DNA of 45,609 nt from Helicobacter mesocricetorum (GTDB lineage Bacteria > Campylobacterota > Campylobacteria > Campylobacterales > Helicobacteraceae). The position numbers and the translations under genes are program-made. The notes beneath the pieces were generated by a model. That model saw only the letters and a program-made list of their open reading frames with translations, was not told where the DNA came from and ran no database searches. Shown here in pieces: positions 23,745-31,128 of the stretch (positions are counted from its first letter, which is position 1; each line of letters opens with the position of its first letter). Location: contig NZ_FZPJ01000043.1 in the NCBI RefSeq assembly GCF_900198605.1, forward strand, positions 1 through 45,609, written 5' to 3'.

Positions 23745-23872
23745 TAACCTTAGTAAAAAAATTCATTTAATCTTAGTCTAATAAACTAAAGATTAATAAG
23801 TGTATTTAACTAAATATAATAAAATAATGGCATAATTATCATATTTTCAAATTTTGTAAAGGAAAATAAGGT

Positions 23873-23878
23873 TATACT
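23873..23878 (+). promoter_or_regulatory. Possible -10 box for the aminotransferase gene
   Basis: TATACT lies 50 bases before the chosen ATG. Several other AT-rich hexamers (for example TATAAT at 23815-23820) are alternatives. Confidence 0.3.
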
Positions 23879-23927
23879 TGCCACGCATACACAAAGATAT
23901 ATAATGATTAAGGAGGATTCATTAATT

Positions 23928-25091
23928 ATGTATTCAGATAGAATCAATAATCTCTCAGAATCTATTACGATTGCAATTAGCACATTAGCTAGAGACTTAA
24001 AAGCACAGGGTAAAGATATTCTCTCATTTTCTGCTGGAGAACCTGATTTTGATACTCCACAAGCCATTAAAGATGAAGCCATAAAAGCCATTCAGGCAGG
24101 TTTTACGAAATATACAGCTGTTTCTGGGATTCCAGAATTACTACAAGCTATTAGTGATAAATTAAAAAGAGAGAATAATTTAGACTACACGACAAAAGAG
24201 ATTATTGTAAGCAATGGAGCAAAACATTCTCTTTTTAATGTCATCGCAGCACTTATCCAAAAAGGTGATGAAGTCCTTATTCCCACTCCTTATTGGGTTA
24301 CTTATCCAGAACTTGTATCTTATAGCTTAGGAACCAATGTCTTTTTGCAAACCACACAAGAAAATAATTTTAAAATCACTCCCCAACAATTAAAAGATTC
24401 TATCACTCCTAAAACCAAAATACTTATTTTAACAACCCCTTCAAATCCTACTGGGATGCTCTATTCCAAAGAAGAACTACAAGCACTTGCTGAAGTATTA
24501 AAAGGAACGAATATTTGGGTTATTAGTGATGAAATCTATGAAAAACTTATTTATCACGGCAACTTTACCTCTACTGCAAGTATTAGCTCTGATATGCTGG
24601 AGAGAACTATTACCATTAATGGGTTAAGCAAATCTGTTGCTATGACGGGTTGGCGTATGGGTTATTTGGCGTGCAAAGATAAAAAACTATGCAAACTCAT
24701 TGACAATCTCCAAAGCCAATCAACTTCTAATATCTGCTCTATCACACAAAAAGCTTCCATAGCTGGACTTGACGGAAGGGCAGATGAAGCAATCAAAAAA
24801 ATGCGCTTGGCTTTCCAAGAGAGAAGAGATTTTGCTTGTGAAAAAATTAATACCATTAAAGGATTGAATGTCAATACACCAGATGGTGCATTCTATCTCT
24901 TTGTTAATTGCTCAAAAGTTGAATATGATTCGATGCATTTTTGCAAATCCTTACTAGAGAAAGTTGGGGTTGCAGTAGTTCCGGGTATTGGATTTGGTAT
25001 GGATGGATATTTTAGATTTTCTTTTGCGACAGATTTGAAAAGCATTGAAGAAGGCATTAAACGAATCGAAATTTTCTGCAATTCTCATTAA
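23928..25091 (+). CDS. aspC: Aspartate aminotransferase, class I fold
   Basis: The protein is about 387 residues from the ATG at 23928. An ATG 24 bases further up lacks a ribosome site, while AAGGAGG lies 11 bases before this one. Family marks are SFSAGEPDFDTP, AALIQKGDEVLIPTPYWVTY, TTPSNPTG, and the PLP lysine in INGLSKSVAMTGWRMGY. The C-terminus FRFSFATDLKSIEEGIKRI is also typical. It interconverts aspartate and oxaloacetate with 2-oxoglutarate and glutamate. The substrate within class I is inferred from similarity to the Helicobacter/thermophile AspC group. Confidence 0.85.
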   Translation: MYSDRINNLSESITIAISTLARDLKAQGKDILSFSAGEPDFDTPQAIKDEAIKAIQAGFTKYTAVSGIPELLQAISDKLKRENNLDYTTKEIIVSNGAKHSLFNVIAALIQKGDEVLIPTPYWVTYPELVSYSLGTNVFLQTTQENNFKITPQQLKDSITPKTKILILTTPSNPTGMLYSKEELQALAEVLKGTNIWVISDEIYEKLIYHGNFTSTASISSDMLERTITINGLSKSVAMTGWRMGYLACKDKKLCKLIDNLQSQSTSNICSITQKASIAGLDGRADEAIKKMRLAFQERRDFACEKINTIKGLNVNTPDGAFYLFVNCSKVEYDSMHFCKSLLEKVGVAVVPGIGFGMDGYFRFSFATDLKSIEEGIKRIEIFCNSH

Positions 25092-25211
25092 AAATAAAAC
25101 TATCTTTTTAAATGCTAAAATTAAGATAAACCTTAATAGAGCTTAGAAAAGAAATTCTCTCTTTCAATTTACATATAACTTAAGAATATTTAACATTATC
25201 TCCAATCAACT

Positions 25212-25222
25212 CCCCCCCCCCC
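25212..25222. repeat. Intergenic poly-C tract (11 C)
   Basis: Eleven C lie in the 371-base gap between the aminotransferase and aldehyde dehydrogenase genes, about 240 bases before the latter's start. No coding frame crosses it. As the only other long homopolymeric G/C tract in the window outside the array, it may vary in length and act on transcription, or be a relic of a lost gene. Confidence 0.8.
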
Positions 25223-25324
25223 AATGACCGCAAAGATTCTTAATTAGAATCAACTAGTTAATGCCCTATTTCTTGATATGGAAATATTCTCACCCATTGA
25301 AGCAAATATTTCTATAAGTTTCTA

Positions 25325-25354
25325 AAAGTAACATTTAAATTAATATGTTACTTT
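25325..25354. promoter_or_regulatory. 10-bp inverted repeat before the aldehyde dehydrogenase gene
   Basis: AAAGTAACAT (25325-25334) and ATGTTACTTT (25345-25354) are perfect inverted copies separated by ten bases, so the half-site centres are 20 bases apart, two helical turns. It lies about 110 bases before the gene. It has no T-run, so it is more like an operator than a terminator. A smaller inverted repeat, GATTCT...AGAATC, is at about 25235-25251. Confidence 0.5.
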
Positions 25355-25462
25355 ATTGCAACATTTTAAAAATAAAAAAATAGATTGTAGGATACATTAG
25401 TAGATGAAAATCAATATTATTAAAAAGATTTTCAATAAATATTTGAATAAAAAGGAGATAAG

Positions 25463-26971
25463 TTGAGCAAATATACAAAAATTTCAAATGTGTTTAAACA
25501 GCAATATGAAAACTACATTGGTGGTAAATGGGTGGCTCCAGTTGATGGAAAATATGTTGAAAATAGAACTCCTATTTCAGGAGAGGTTTTGTGCAAAGTC
25601 CCTCTATCAAGTGAGCAAGATATAGAGGTTGCCCTTGATGCAGCTCATAGAGCAAAGGACAAATGGGGAAATACAAGCCCTCAAGAGCGATCTAAAATCC
25701 TGCTAAAAATCGCAGATAGAATCGAAGAAAATCTTGAGCTTATTGCTTATGCAGAAACTTGGGATAATGGAAAGCCTATCCGCGAAACCCTAAATGCCGA
25801 TATTCCTTTGAGTGCTGATCACTTCCGCTATTTTGCTGGTTGTTTGCGCGCTCAAGAAGGAAGCATTAGTGAGCTTGATGCTGATACAGTCGCTTACCAT
25901 TTTCACGAGCCTCTAGGGGTAGTTGGACAAATCATTCCTTGGAATTTTCCTATTTTGATGGCAGCTTGGAAACTTGCTCCTGCATTAGCAGCGGGAAATT
26001 GCATTGTTATAAAACCTGCAAGCCCTACTCCAGCAAGTATTTTAGTACTTTTTGACATTATTGGTGATTTACTTCCTGCAGGGGTAGTAAATATCGTTAA
26101 TGGAAGTGGAGGAAAAATTGGAAAAACACTCGCGACAAACCCAAGAATCGCAAAAGTAGCTTTTACAGGCTCTACAAGTGTTGGACGACAGATTATGCAA
26201 TTTGCCACAGAAAACATTATTCCTTGCACTTTAGAGCTTGGAGGTAAATCGCCTAATATTTTCTTTGAAGATGTTATGGCACATGAAGATGAATACCTAG
26301 ATAAAGCCATTGAAGGGCTTGTTCTTTTTGCTTTCAACCAGGGAGAAGTTTGCACTTGCCCAAGCAGAGCTTTAATCCATGAAAAAATTTATGATAAGTT
26401 TATGGAAAAGGTTCTTAAACGCGTTGAAGCCATCAAAGTGGGCAATCCTTTAGATCCAAATACAATGATGGGCGCTCAAGTGGATGAAAAGCAGGTAGAA
26501 ACTATCTTAAACTATATAAAAGTAGGGAAAGAAGAAGGCGCACAATGTCTTATTGGTGGCGAGAGAAATCAGCTTGGTGGAGAGTTGGCAAATGGTTGCT
26601 ACATCAAACCAACTATCTTTAAAGGACATAACAAAATGCGAATCTTCCAAGAGGAAATCTTTGGACCTGTGTTAGCAGTAACAACTTTTAAAGACGAAAG
26701 AGAGGCTTTAGAGATTGCTAATGATACGATTTATGGCTTGGGAAGCGGTGTTTGGACACGCGATATGAATAGAGCTTATAGATTTGGACGTGGGATTCAA
26801 GCAGGGCGAGTTTGGACAAATTGTTATCACGCCTATCCTGCACACGCAGCCTTTGGTGGTTATAAACAATCAGGAATTGGTAGAGAAACCCATAAAATGA
26901 TGCTAGAGCATTACCAGCAAACTAAAAATATTTTGGTGAGCTATTCTATTAATAAATTAGGGTTTTTCTAG
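25463..26971 (+). CDS. NAD(P)+-dependent aldehyde dehydrogenase
   Basis: This 502-residue enzyme is of the AldB/ExaC acetaldehyde dehydrogenase type: [20 protein letters not shown] at the start, [30 protein letters not shown], catalytic Glu in [10 protein letters not shown] (near 258), and the nucleophile Cys in [11 protein letters not shown] (near 297). The start is a TTG with AAGGAGAT just before it. It oxidises acetaldehyde and related aldehydes to acids. It is followed by an alcohol dehydrogenase and DUF779, a partner often found with this ALDH group. Confidence 0.92.
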   Translation: MSKYTKISNVFKQQYENYIGGKWVAPVDGKYVENRTPISGEVLCKVPLSSEQDIEVALDAAHRAKDKWGNTSPQERSKILLKIADRIEENLELIAYAETWDNGKPIRETLNADIPLSADHFRYFAGCLRAQEGSISELDADTVAYHFHEPLGVVGQIIPWNFPILMAAWKLAPALAAGNCIVIKPASPTPASILVLFDIIGDLLPAGVVNIVNGSGGKIGKTLATNPRIAKVAFTGSTSVGRQIMQFATENIIPCTLELGGKSPNIFFEDVMAHEDEYLDKAIEGLVLFAFNQGEVCTCPSRALIHEKIYDKFMEKVLKRVEAIKVGNPLDPNTMMGAQVDEKQVETILNYIKVGKEEGAQCLIGGERNQLGGELANGCYIKPTIFKGHNKMRIFQEEIFGPVLAVTTFKDEREALEIANDTIYGLGSGVWTRDMNRAYRFGRGIQAGRVWTNCYHAYPAHAAFGGYKQSGIGRETHKMMLEHYQQTKNILVSYSINKLGFF

Positions 26972-26980
26972 GAGCTTGCT

Positions 26981-27015
26981 CCTTCAAGAAGTGTCGTATG
27001 AACGCTTCTTGGAGG
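26981..27015 (+). terminator. Strong hairpin after the aldehyde dehydrogenase gene
   Basis: CCTTCAAGAAG (26981-26991) and CTTCTTGGAGG (27005-27015) pair over 11 bases with one G-U, around a 13-base loop, ten bases after the stop. There is no T-run. It may be a processing or partial termination site between aldehyde and alcohol dehydrogenase. Confidence 0.5.
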
Positions 27016-27051
27016 AAGTGAAAATTCTACAATTCTAAATAATTTTTGAGA

Positions 27052-27104
27052 TTTGTCGCTTTTTGTAGCGACAAAATTGGGATGATAGAGTTTTTATAAA
27101 CTCT
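27052..27104 (+). promoter_or_regulatory. Two hairpins in the leader of the alcohol dehydrogenase gene
   Basis: TTTGTCGCT (27052-27060) pairs perfectly with AGCGACAAA (27067-27075), then AGAGTTT (27087-27093) with AAACTCT (27098-27104). The second hairpin is followed by TAAAAAAATT and then the AAAGGAG ribosome site, so the pair may govern read-through, stability or translation. Confidence 0.45.
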
Positions 27105-27126
27105 TAAAAAAATTAAAGGAGCATTT

Positions 27127-28176
27127 ATGTCTAGTATTCCAAAAACTATGAAGGCTGCTGTTTCAAAAGAATATGGTAAGCCACTTGTAATCGAAGAAGT
27201 CCCAGTTCCAAGACCTCAAAAAGGTGAGGTTTTAGTCAAAATCGAAGCTTGCGGTGTTTGTCATACCGATTTACACGCTTGCGATGGTGATTGGCCAGTT
27301 AAGCCTAAGGCAAACCTTATCCCTGGACATGAAGGTGTTGGGAGAATTGTTGAATTAGGAGAAGGTGTAACACACCTAAAAGTAGGTGATGTTGTTGGTA
27401 TCCCTTGGCTTTACAGTGCTTGCGGACATTGTGAGCATTGTTTTGGAGGATGGGAAACACTTTGTGAAAGTCAGCAAAATGGAGGATATTCTGTCAATGG
27501 AGGTTTTGCAGAATATGCTGTAGGTGCTGCAGATTATGTAGGTGTGCTAGATAAAAATTTAAGCCATCAAGACTTAGTCAATATTGCCCCCATTCTTTGT
27601 GCGGGTGTAACCGTTTATAAAGGGCTTAAAATGACTGAAGCACGACCCGGTGAGTGGGTAACCATTTCGGGAATTGGTGGATTAGGACATGTTGCGGTGC
27701 AGTATGCTAAAGCAATGGGATTGCGTATTGCCGCTGTTGATGTTGCTGATGACAAACTTGAATTAGCCAAAAAATATGGAGCTGAAATTGTCGCTAATGC
27801 AAAAACTGAAAATGTTATTGAAAAAATACGCAATGCAACAGATGGAGGAACTCATGGTGTGCTAGTTACTGCAGTTTCCCCAAAAGCCTTTGAACAAGCT
27901 GTTGCTATTGCAAGAAGAGGAGGAACTGTTGCTATGAATGGTCTTCCTCCAGGAGAATTCCCTATTAGCATCTTCAATATGATTTTAAATGGAATCACAG
28001 TAAGAGGCTCTATTGTTGGAACAAGACTCGACTTACAAGAAGCCATTAACTTCGCACAAACAGGTCGTGTTAAAGCCCATGTTACTGCAACAAAACTAGA
28101 AAATGTCAATGAAGTCTTTGATAAAATGCGAAAAGGACAAATTGATGGAAGAATGGTTTTGGACATTGGACAATAA
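27127..28176 (+). CDS. adhP: Zinc-dependent alcohol dehydrogenase (AdhP type)
   Basis: This 349-residue medium-chain dehydrogenase has catalytic zinc ligands in [18 protein letters not shown] (Cys near 45) and PGHEGVG (His near 70), the four structural-zinc cysteines in [16 protein letters not shown], and the Rossmann motif [19 protein letters not shown]. It ends VLDIGQ like bacterial AdhP. It interconverts ethanol and acetaldehyde with NAD(H). With the upstream aldehyde dehydrogenase it makes an alcohol-to-acid route. AAAGGAG before the ATG confirms the start. Confidence 0.92.
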   Translation: MSSIPKTMKAAVSKEYGKPLVIEEVPVPRPQKGEVLVKIEACGVCHTDLHACDGDWPVKPKANLIPGHEGVGRIVELGEGVTHLKVGDVVGIPWLYSACGHCEHCFGGWETLCESQQNGGYSVNGGFAEYAVGAADYVGVLDKNLSHQDLVNIAPILCAGVTVYKGLKMTEARPGEWVTISGIGGLGHVAVQYAKAMGLRIAAVDVADDKLELAKKYGAEIVANAKTENVIEKIRNATDGGTHGVLVTAVSPKAFEQAVAIARRGGTVAMNGLPPGEFPISIFNMILNGITVRGSIVGTRLDLQEAINFAQTGRVKAHVTATKLENVNEVFDKMRKGQIDGRMVLDIGQ

Positions 28177-28221
28177 TTTTGGGCTTGAAGCCCAAAATAG
28201 TGCGATATTATAAGGATGGAT

Positions 28222-28584
28222 ATGGTTAAGCAAGTGATTGCTACTCAAAAGGCATTAGAGCTTATTCAAAAACTTAAAGATGAATATGGCGAGTTACTTT
28301 TTCATTTAAGTGGTGGCTGCTGCGATGGCTCTGTTCCTAATTGCTATCAAAAAAAAGATTTTAAAGTCGGAGCTGGTGATGAGCTTTTGGGAGAGATAGG
28401 TGGAGTATCATTTTATATCCCAAAAAGCCATTTAGAATATTATAAACATTCACAACTCATTATAAACGCAAAAGAAGGTTATGGTAGTGAGTATTCTTTG
28501 GAATATGGAAGTGGAGAAATGTTTGTTTTAGAGTCAAGATTATTAAATGATGAAGAAATACAAGCATTACAATCTGTGCCTTAA
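28222..28584 (+). CDS. DUF779 protein associated with aldehyde dehydrogenase
   Basis: A protein of about 120 residues with the DUF779 pattern: KDEYGELLFHLSGGCCDGSV with its double cysteine, PNCYQKKDFKVGAGDELLGE and GEMFVLESRLLNDEE. The family is frequently encoded beside AcoD/ExaC-type aldehyde dehydrogenases, as here, and its function is unknown; the GGCCDGS motif suggests metal binding (inference). The ATG at 28222 is preferred over 28216 because AAGGA sits at a proper distance. Confidence 0.85.
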   Translation: MVKQVIATQKALELIQKLKDEYGELLFHLSGGCCDGSVPNCYQKKDFKVGAGDELLGEIGGVSFYIPKSHLEYYKHSQLIINAKEGYGSEYSLEYGSGEMFVLESRLLNDEEIQALQSVP

Positions 28585-28693
28585 TGTCACTTTAAAACAT
28601 TCTTATAACTCACTCTCACTATAACCCCACAATCCTAAAAAGCCTAAAAATTTATTGAGGATTTAGAATTCTCTATTTAAAAAATAAAAATAA

Positions 28694-28731
28694 TTATTAT
28701 AATAAAAAAATAAGAAGATTTCTGATAATAT
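28694..28731 (+). promoter_or_regulatory. Fur-box-like palindrome and extended -10 of the receptor gene
   Basis: TTATTATAATAA (28694-28705) is a perfect 12-base palindrome similar to the TAATAATNATTATTA pattern of Helicobacter Fur boxes. About 20 bases downstream is an extended -10, TGATAATAT (28723-28731), so a repressor on the palindrome would cover the -35 region. It fits iron repression of a TonB-dependent receptor. The region is AT-rich, so chance is possible. Confidence 0.45.
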
Positions 28732-28778
28732 ACTAAGAGCTAAGAGCTAAATACAATACAACAAGACAAGGAAAAGAT

Positions 28779-30863
28779 ATGTTAAAAAATGGTTATCTTA
28801 AAATCACATTAAGTTCTCTATTACTATCACAAGTAGGAATAGCTTCTTCAAAGTATGTTTTAGATACTTCTGTTGTTAGTGCTTCGGGATTCTTACAAGA
28901 TGTAAAAGATGCTCCTGCTACTATTAATGTTATCTCTAAAGAAGAATTATCTACTAAGCCCTATCGTGATGTAACTGAAGCTATTGCAGATATTCCCGGG
29001 GTAGATTTGTTTGCTTCTAAAGGAAAAACAGGAAGTTATAATATCACTATGCGAGGGATTACAGGATACACTCTTGTGTTGGTCGATGGTAGGCGTCAAG
29101 GGGTTGGTGGAGAGGTTGGACCAAATGGCTTTAGTGAAATTGCGAATGCTTTTTTGCCTCCTCTCTCTGCCATTGAAAGGATAGAGATTATAAAAGGTCC
29201 TATGAGTACCCTTTATGGTTCAGAGGCTTTAGGTGGAGTTGTCAATATCATTACAAAAAAAGTCAGCAAAGAGTGGGGATTAAATGTCCAAAGTGATGCC
29301 CTCTTTCACAATGATTCAAAATGGGGGAATAGTTATTCTGTAAGTCTCTATGGAAATGGTCCCTTAGCAGAAAACTTAGGATTAGCCTTGCGTTACCGAC
29401 AATTTCATCGGGAGAGTTCTAATGTAACATACACCAACTCTACCGGAAACATCGTTCCAGCAACCCAAGCACAAAGCCCAACAAGAGCCAATAACTTTAA
29501 TGCCGGAGCCAAACTTACTTATCTCCCTACACCAGAAGATACCATAGCTTTTGATATAGATTATTCTAAAAACTCTTATAACAATAAAAATGCTCAACTT
29601 GGGACTTTGACAACCCCTATGAATGGAGGTGGTTTAACAGGTGGATATACCACTCAAATGAATGTTGATAAAATCGTAACTTATCTCACCCATCAAGGAA
29701 CTTATAGCAATTTTAATCTTGATTCAGGAATCCAATATAATCGTGTTACCAATGATGGAAGAGAGGTTGTAGGACAAGCCACACAGAAACATTTAGGACA
29801 AAACAGAGATATTAAAGCAGAAGATATTATTATAGATACCAAAGCCGTTATTCCCATAGGAGAGAAAAACATTTTAAGCCTTGGAGGAGAATACAAATTA
29901 GAAAAAATGCACGATAAGATTGCTAATCCAACAAGCTTTGATCAATACCTTTTAGCGGCTTTTGCTGAAAATGAATTTTCGATTTTAGAGAATTTAAACT
30001 TAACCTTAGGAGGAAGATACAATTATCACGAAATTTTTGGTAGTAACTTCTCTCCAAGGGCTTATTTGGTTTTTAATCCTAATAATGCTTTAACACTCAA
30101 AGGTGGTGTAGCAACAGGATTTAAAGCCCCTTATGCCAATCGTTTAATAGCGGGAGAATATAACTATGGAGGACAAGGTAAATACCCTATTTATGGAAAC
30201 CCTAATTTAAAAGAAGAAACCTCTATTAACTACGAAGCCTCTGCTATCTATAATCAAGAAAACTATTATCTAAGTCTAACAGGATATTTTACAAAGTTTA
30301 AAGATAAAATCTCTACTACAAGATTCAATAAAGATCAAAATGTCCCAAGTATTGGAATTTGCTCTGCAGATCGTTGCTTTCAAGCCATTAATCACGGAGA
30401 AGTCGATTATAAAGGGATAGAATTAGCAGCTGGAATCACTCCTGCTAAACATCTTAGCTTTGACTTTGCCTACACCTACACAGACAATGAAGTCAAAGAT
30501 TCAAGCACAATAAATGCCATAGGTAAGCCAGAAAGCGGTTCATTAAAGCATAATTTTATGGGAAAAGCCACTTATAGAATCCTAAAAGCCACTCCTTACC
30601 TTAAAGCAGAATGGCAAGGGAATAGATACAGAGATCCTAGCGAATACAACAATGTCAATCGGTATTATAAAAACATCTTCTTACTCTCTTTAGGTTTAGG
30701 CTATGAGATTAATAAAGATTGGCATTTAAATGCAGGGATTTACAATCTACTCAATAAAGACTTTACAAAAGACTTTGTAGAATCTGATGGAACTTGGTAT
30801 AACACTTATAACCGCGTAGAAGAAGGAAGAAGATATTGGCTTTCTCTAAGCGCAAATTTTTAA
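28779..30863 (+). CDS. TonB-dependent outer-membrane receptor (CirA/FepA-like)
   Basis: A 694-residue protein with a signal peptide (about 1-22, LSSLLLSQVGIAS), a TonB-box-like LDTSVVSAS, and a plug domain (APATINVISKEELSTKPYRD, IPGVDLFASKGKTGSYNI, GITGYTLVLVDGRRQG, IERIEIIKGPMSTLYGSEAL, GGVVNIITKK). A 22-strand-type barrel ends in LSLSANF with terminal Phe. It belongs to the colicin-I-receptor/enterochelin-receptor group, so ferric siderophore uptake is likely; the ligand cannot be told. A pair of cysteines, CSADRC, near residue 530 may form a loop disulfide. No transport partner genes are adjacent. Confidence 0.9.
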   Translation: MLKNGYLKITLSSLLLSQVGIASSKYVLDTSVVSASGFLQDVKDAPATINVISKEELSTKPYRDVTEAIADIPGVDLFASKGKTGSYNITMRGITGYTLVLVDGRRQGVGGEVGPNGFSEIANAFLPPLSAIERIEIIKGPMSTLYGSEALGGVVNIITKKVSKEWGLNVQSDALFHNDSKWGNSYSVSLYGNGPLAENLGLALRYRQFHRESSNVTYTNSTGNIVPATQAQSPTRANNFNAGAKLTYLPTPEDTIAFDIDYSKNSYNNKNAQLGTLTTPMNGGGLTGGYTTQMNVDKIVTYLTHQGTYSNFNLDSGIQYNRVTNDGREVVGQATQKHLGQNRDIKAEDIIIDTKAVIPIGEKNILSLGGEYKLEKMHDKIANPTSFDQYLLAAFAENEFSILENLNLTLGGRYNYHEIFGSNFSPRAYLVFNPNNALTLKGGVATGFKAPYANRLIAGEYNYGGQGKYPIYGNPNLKEETSINYEASAIYNQENYYLSLTGYFTKFKDKISTTRFNKDQNVPSIGICSADRCFQAINHGEVDYKGIELAAGITPAKHLSFDFAYTYTDNEVKDSSTINAIGKPESGSLKHNFMGKATYRILKATPYLKAEWQGNRYRDPSEYNNVNRYYKNIFLLSLGLGYEINKDWHLNAGIYNLLNKDFTKDFVESDGTWYNTYNRVEEGRRYWLSLSANF

Positions 30864-30888
30864 ATAATTTAGAACTCCTTGTAAAATA

Positions 30889-30915
30889 GAATTTAAAGAA
30901 CTCTTCTTTAAATTC
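30889..30915 (+). terminator. Perfect hairpin after the TonB receptor gene
   Basis: GAATTTAAAGAA and TTCTTTAAATTC pair over 12 bases around CTC, 26 bases after the stop. The trailing T-run is weak. Confidence 0.6.
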
Positions 30916-31128
30916 TTCATAAAACTTCAAATCCAAAAAGCCCTTGCAAATTACCAAAATTGCAAGATACAATCTCCAAGACTACAATAACTTGCTATAA
31001 AACTAAGAATCCTAAGTATAAATCTATGCCCAAGAGGAAGTTTTATAGTTTTAAAGGCTTTATAGTTTTAATAGCATTTGCACTTATAAATAAACCACCA
31101 AAAGCTATTTCCTTTAACTTTATTACTA

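Noticed and set aside
25903-26355. 150-residue minus-strand frame inside the aldehyde dehydrogenase gene
   Set aside because: Shadow of a well-conserved gene, with no family resemblance and no start signals.
28733-28751. Tandem heptamer TAAGAGC-TAAGAGC in the TonB-receptor leader
   Set aside because: Two copies only and outside the -10 region; too little to call a regulatory repeat.
31042-31071. Direct repeat TTTATAGTTTTAA, twice with a period of 17
   Set aside because: Short, AT-only, and in the flgE downstream region; likely a chance duplication with no evident role.
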